Part shown: one piece after another, positions 59,470 to 64,000 of the stretch
Layout: every line of letters starts with the position of its first letter
Numbering within the stretch: position 1 is the first letter of the stretch
Assembly: GCA_014925825.1 (NCBI GenBank)
Contig: JACGCK010000001.1
Location: forward strand, 744,001-808,000
Direction: 5' to 3'
From: Pholiota molesta
Taxonomy: Eukaryota; Basidiomycota; Agaricomycetes; Agaricales; Strophariaceae
DNA: 64,000 nucleotides
The notes under the pieces: generated by a model
Seen by the model: only the letters and a program-made list of their open reading frames with translations
Databases searched by the model: none
What the model was told of the DNA's origin: nothing
Program-made: the position numbers and the translations under genes

Positions 59470-61309
59470 TTAGTATTCACCATCCTCCTCGACGTCAGCA
59501 GAGTCGGTGCCGACCTCTTCGTAATCCTTCTCCAGGGCCGCGAGATCCTCACGAGCTTCCGAGAATTCACCTTCCTCCATACCCTCACCGACGTACCAGT
59601 GCACAAAGGCGCGCTTCGAGTACATGAGATCAAACTTGTAGTCTAGAGGTAGCACTGCGTCAGCCATGAATATAGACAAATCCAACTACCAGCTTACCAA
59701 GACGTCCCCAAGCAGAAGAGATAGCAGTGGTACTAGGATATTTTGAGTTATTAAGATACTAATGTCATAAATCTTGAAACTTACTTTGAAAGCATGCAAA
59801 GACTACGAGAAGTCTTGGCAAGATCACCACCGGGCACACAGGCTGAGGGCTCGTTGCAAACACCAAGCTATAAATAAAGTGTTTAGTGAAAGTTCTAAAG
59901 GACATTTATTGAAATTTACTTTGAAACCAGTCGGGCACCAGTCAACGAATTGGATAGTTCGCTTTGTCTTGATGGTGGCAACGGCGGCTTGCACATCCTT
60001 GGGCACAACGTCTCCGCGATAAAGCAGACAGCAGGCCACTGACAACATCATGAGTGCTAAGCATACAATGAAGCGAGATGAAAACTTACTATATTTGCCC
60101 TCCTTGGGATCACACTTGACCATCTGATTACCGTTCTCGAAGCAAGAGAAAGTCATCTCAGCGACTGAATTTTGCTCGTGAGTAGCCTTATCAGCAGAGA
60201 GCAGAGGAGCATAGGTAGCGAGGGGGAAATGGATACGAGGGAAGCTTCATGATGAGGAATTGTAAAGATAAATAGATGAGGGAAATTCGCTATTGAATGC
60301 ACGTGATAGACTTACGGGACAAGATTGGTCTGGAACTCGTTCAAATCGACGTTGAGGGAACCATCGAAGCGCAAAGACGCGGTGATCGACGACACAACCT
60401 GAGCGATTAGGCGGTTCAAGTTTGAGAAACTCGGGGATACAACGCCGAGCTTCTTTTTGCAAATATCGTAAATAGCTTCGTTATCAACCTAGGGGTCAAC
60501 GCAAAATAAGAAGAAAATCTAACGCGTCGAAGGCGCGACATCGTACCATGAACGAGCAATCAGAGTGCTCAAGGGTGGTGTGGGTCGTAAGGACGGAGTT
60601 GTAAGGCTCAACGACGGAACTGGAGAGCTGAGGGGCAGGGTACACGCAAAATTCAAGCTTAGACTTCTTGCCATAGTCAGTTGAGAGCTTCTCAAGGAGG
60701 AGAGCTCCAAAACCTGAACCGGTTCCTCCACCAAAGGAGTGGAACACAAAGAAGCCTTGGAGGCCCGAGCAGTTGTCTGCGAGTCTCCTTAGCTTGTCCA
60801 TCACAGGGTCAATGAGCTCCTTGCCGACGGTGTAGTGACCACGGGCGTCTTGTTGTAGATGAGCTACGACATCTCAAGAATGAAGACGCGATAAAGACTC
60901 ACAATTGTTGGCGGCATCCTCCTTTCCAGTGATCAGCGTCTCGGGGTGGAAGAGCGACCGGTAAGGGCCAGTCTTGATATCGTCGATGACACCGGGCTCG
61001 AGATCGATGTAAAGCGAGCGAGGAACGTGTTTGCCTGAGCCTGTCTCTGAGAAGAATGTGGAAAACCCGCTGTCGGTGCTGGATGGCGAGCCTTCAAGGA
61101 GACGACCATCAGGCTGAAAGCGTGGTTAGGAACGATGTTGGGTGGGTGCAAAGAAATACTTACGCTCAGACCGTGTTCGAGGGTGTAGAGCTCCCCTGAC
61201 GACAATACGGGTGAGTGGGATGTGAAGCACAACGCAGAGGTTACTTACAGCAGGCGTTTCCGATCTGGACACCGGCCTGGCCGACATGGAGGGAGATGAC
61301 TTCACGCAT
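59470..61309 (-). CDS. TUB1: Alpha-tubulin
   Basis: Alpha subunit of the microtubule heterodimer. The start [20 protein letters not shown] is canonical. Landmarks: [40 protein letters not shown], the GTP-binding [107 protein letters not shown] and the acidic tail ending VEEDGEY with a C-terminal Tyr. Many short introns interrupt it. The tail Tyr is the residue removed in detyrosination in other eukaryotes. It is divergent from nothing; CFT2 follows upstream on the same strand, 170 bases away. Confidence 0.95.
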
Positions 61310-61479
61310 ACTGTTCTTGGGTTTAGAGAAATGTGGGGATGGTCAGAGGGCAACTCAGCTTCCCAACAAATTTTGTCAAGTGTGCCATATTCCCTTTTGC
61401 GGTTGTTTGGTCCCCAACCAAACCCGTCTATCCCGCCACAATAGGCCATAATTCCGCAACAAAATATTATATTTATCAT

Positions 61480-64000
61480 TCAGGCGGCTACCAACGCATG
61501 TAGGTTATAAATCTCGCGTCGTACAATATAATACACATCGGACACATTTCCCTCCAGCTCTATCTTGCCCTTCGCCAACTTACGCACCGCGACCGAGCCG
61601 CTAAGCATGTCCGATGACGTGGATGTCCCGCAGATCAGGACACCCTCGCCAATAAGCTCAGCCTGGACTCCAATAGAAGCCAAGCGCGACTTCAGTGCCG
61701 TAAGCTTCAGCTCTCCGATCATCGTTGAGTGCGGAAGGGGCACCTGCGGTCGCGCACCAAGTATCCGCTGTGTCAGGGCTCGCGCCGGCGCTGCAGGGTC
61801 TACAGTTACTATAGATGACGAAACGGGTTCCAGAGTAGGAATCGTTGACGTAGGATGCGCCGCCACAAGTCCCCGAACATATGCAATTTCGTTGTCCTCG
61901 AACTACATCATGTTAATCCCGCAACTCCACATTGGCATAAGCATGACTCACTTTGGAGATTTTCAACGACGCGAGCAGCTCATCGCTGATGTTAATCGAG
62001 AAACTGCTGTTTGTTGACCAATTTGAACCGTTTCGCCAACTTGAGGGGAAAATATATCTTTAGTCATTGATCGGATATTATTGCAGGCTTCAATAAGGGC
62101 ATCCGTAGCGATAACAGGAGCGTGCACAATTATCTGACAGCAGATGTCATTAGAAACGAAGACAGGATCGTAATAAGAACACCGACCATTTTGCGAGGAT
62201 TGACTTGAGGGACAATTGTCTTAACGGCTCGACCATCATTCAAGCCTTCCATATCAACGAATAACAAGCGGCAGGCCAATTGGATCTCGATTTCGCTCGA
62301 AACATATTTTGAAGGAGGTTCTCGAATAGCTTTCTATGGTAAAATTAGAATGAGGATCAACTTTGTATCAGAGACAATGCACGATACCTTCGCATCCTCT
62401 TCAGCCAGCGCCCGTCGCTTGTAATCCTTCATGTCCTCGCTTTCGGCTTCCTCTTCGAGCGCCTTTCCCTTCCTCAACCACATTCCAACATCAATAGTTT
62501 CGCCATAATCATCCACGCGGCGCTTTTTATCAACATACGGGAACATCCTGAACCGCTGGCTCTGCCCAGAGTTCTTGAAGAATGACGTGGATTTCGACAC
62601 ATTGCCCTTTAGGTAAATGTCAAAGGAGAGAAGTTGCTTCGTCAGTCCTTCGTCTCCGTCCATCCAATCAGCACCATCCAGCCCTTTCTCGACATTGCGC
62701 TTGCTCTCTCGACCTTCGCCCACGCTAGGTCCATCTCCATCTTCGTCCATGGCGTCCTCGGTACCTAACGCTCGGGTCACTTCATCTTCGTCCTCCGTAT
62801 CCGAATCATCTGAGTCGCTGTCGTCTTCATCAGCTTCCAGCATGCGCTGATTCCTAGCCAGCGTCGCTTGATGAGCCGCTTCCTTGTCCTTTGCAGCCTG
62901 CTCCCTCTGTTGGTATAACTCAAGTTCTAAACCCGACAGTGGCACTTTACGGTGCATTTTGAGCTTGATGGATCCGTCCATCATAACGTTGCGTCCGATC
63001 TTTCCTTTGTCCCACTTGTCTTCTGGGCGCTGCGAGTCGTTCCATTTGTCGAATAAGGCGCGCGCAAGCGTTCCTTCAGCACCGCGACTTGTAAGGAGGA
63101 CGACGTTGTCTGGCACGGCAGCGAAATCTATGAATAAATTCCTTGAAGGTCCATGTGATAAGGAAGGAGGAACGGCAAGAATTAACTTGGGTCTTTTGAA
63201 GAGTAGGTTTGAAGAAGTGCTTGGGGATTTGGGAAAAATTCCAAGTGCCTGTGGGTAACAACTTAAACAAAGAAATCAAAAAATCATAACAGAGCACGTA
63301 CTTGAAACGCAAAGCGAAAGCTCCTAGTGCTTCTTCCTCATTATCATCATCTCGTCGCCTCTTGTTTCGAGAATGTCCCCCATCTTCACCTAGATCCTCT
63401 TTGCTGATCGTCCCTCCCATCCATTCCATCATACTCCTTACAAAAGTCAACATTTCGCGACCAGTGCGTGAAAGGAGGCATATAGGGTATCGGAGGCGGG
63501 AATAATTCCAATGTTGGTCCAGGAGAACAAGAAGTTCGAGAATACGAGTGCTGGAGTCGCAAGGAAGAAGAAGGGACGATCGTGAAGATAGCGTCGAGGT
63601 TATGGTGTCTAATAAAAAATAAGAAAATTTGACAACACATACATAAAAGACAAGAAAATAGCGCACCAATAAGAGCAGCATCACGGTCCTTCCTCCTGCT
63701 TGTGATGACAGGTGCGCGGTCTGCATCTGTGATGAGGAGATCTGGCCGGGCGAGGGGTTCGAATATTCCTCCCGCAGCTTGGCGAATGAGCACCGTCCCA
63801 TCGAGATGGCGTTCACGCATATGGTTCACGTTCACGGCGTATATGATGGTTCCCGATGATGGAGAACGTATTTTCCATATTGTACCACCCAAAGTATGCC
63901 CAGCGTTGAAAGGAGTGATAGTCAAGCCTTGACATTTTCCTAAAAGCAGTTCAACTGTAAGCAAATGGCCATCGAGACTCATGAATGCAAAAACATACCT
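61480..64000 (-). CDS. CFT2: Cleavage and polyadenylation factor subunit CFT2 (CPSF100-like), 5' end outside window
   Basis: A metallo-beta-lactamase/beta-CASP protein of the mRNA 3'-end cleavage complex, the catalytically inactive partner of Ysh1. The 3' end is complete: ISDVYYIVRREI-type end reading DVYYIVRREIYNLHALVAA. Upstream: IGELKLTALKSRLASIGVQA, LACRLLFVDMEGLNDGRAVK, FRMFPYVDKKRRVDDYGETI, a long acidic insert (DDSDSDDSDTEDEDEV), KMHRKVPLSGLELELYQQ and VLLTSRGAEGTLARALFDKW. The most upstream part in the window has LTITPFNAGHTLGGTIWKI and IIYAVNVNHMRERHLDG, where the usual metal-binding His set is altered, as in CPSF100. The start and first exons lie beyond 64000. Confidence 0.92.

Overview
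The window is eukaryotic nuclear DNA, most likely from a basidiomycete of the Agaricomycetes type. Genes lie close together on both strands. Most are broken by several GT-AG introns of about 45-65 bases. The protein set is fungal: LCL2, RIX1, Rrn11-like, exocyst Sec10 and Sec15, a KRE9/KNH-like GPI protein and a fungal two-domain chromate transporter. I see no bacterial operons, CRISPR array, intact transposon, rRNA or tRNA. No species can be named from what is visible.

Layout, left to right: a weak F-box-like fragment (about 1.4-1.8 kb); splicing factor SF3B6 (2.1-2.6, minus); a secreted PEBP-domain protein with a GPI tail (3.4-4.4, minus); LCL2 (5.0-5.4, minus); an unidentified spliced gene (5.9-6.65, minus); a disordered KEN-box protein (7.0-7.95, plus). 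A growth and replication block follows: RNA polymerase I largest subunit RPA190 (8.5-14.6, minus), a DDFGDF-rich adaptor-like protein (15.1-16.3, minus), a Pol I factor Rrn11-like gene (16.4-17.3, plus), RIX1 (17.4-20.0, minus) and ORC4 with AT-hooks (20.4-23.2, minus). Then come exocyst SEC10 (23.4-26.7, plus), an AUH-type enoyl-CoA hydratase (26.8-28.0, minus), an aldo-keto reductase (28.6-30.0, minus), a Ser/Thr-rich single-pass membrane protein (31.0-32.3, minus) and a coiled-coil protein (32.65-34.45, minus).

An ACMSD-like amidohydrolase (34.6-35.9, plus) faces quinolinate phosphoribosyltransferase BNA6 (36.0-37.2, minus), next to a chromate transporter (37.7-39.4, plus). About 2 kb without a clear gene follows, then a KRE9/KNH-like GPI protein (41.5-42.2, minus), two tandem GNAT acetyltransferases (42.8-45.4, plus), a Gemin2-like SMN-complex protein (45.6-46.9, minus), a lysine-rich nuclear protein (47.1-48.2, plus), a multi-pass membrane protein (48.5-49.2, minus), a small basic protein (50.1-50.6, minus), a dual-specificity phosphatase (51.7-52.4, plus), ARF1 (53.2-54.1, plus), SEC15 (54.4-57.4, minus), a HAD sugar/glycerol-phosphate phosphatase (57.6-58.7, plus), alpha-tubulin (59.5-61.3, minus) and the 3' part of CFT2 (61.5 to the window edge, minus).

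The genes are mostly housekeeping: rRNA synthesis and 60S maturation (RPA190, Rrn11-like, RIX1), replication origins (ORC4), mRNA processing (SF3B6, Gemin2, CFT2), membrane traffic (ARF1, SEC10, SEC15) and NAD/kynurenine metabolism (BNA6, ACMSD-like). The most notable signals are tiny exons that split the RPA190 catalytic motif and the ARF1 N-terminus, a duplicated AT-hook exon in ORC4, and the ACMSD-like/BNA6 gene pair. There is also a window-wide pattern of one-base losses, mostly in short A or T runs inside otherwise well-kept reading frames. This looks like sequence error more than gene decay and should be kept in mind when reading every gene model here.
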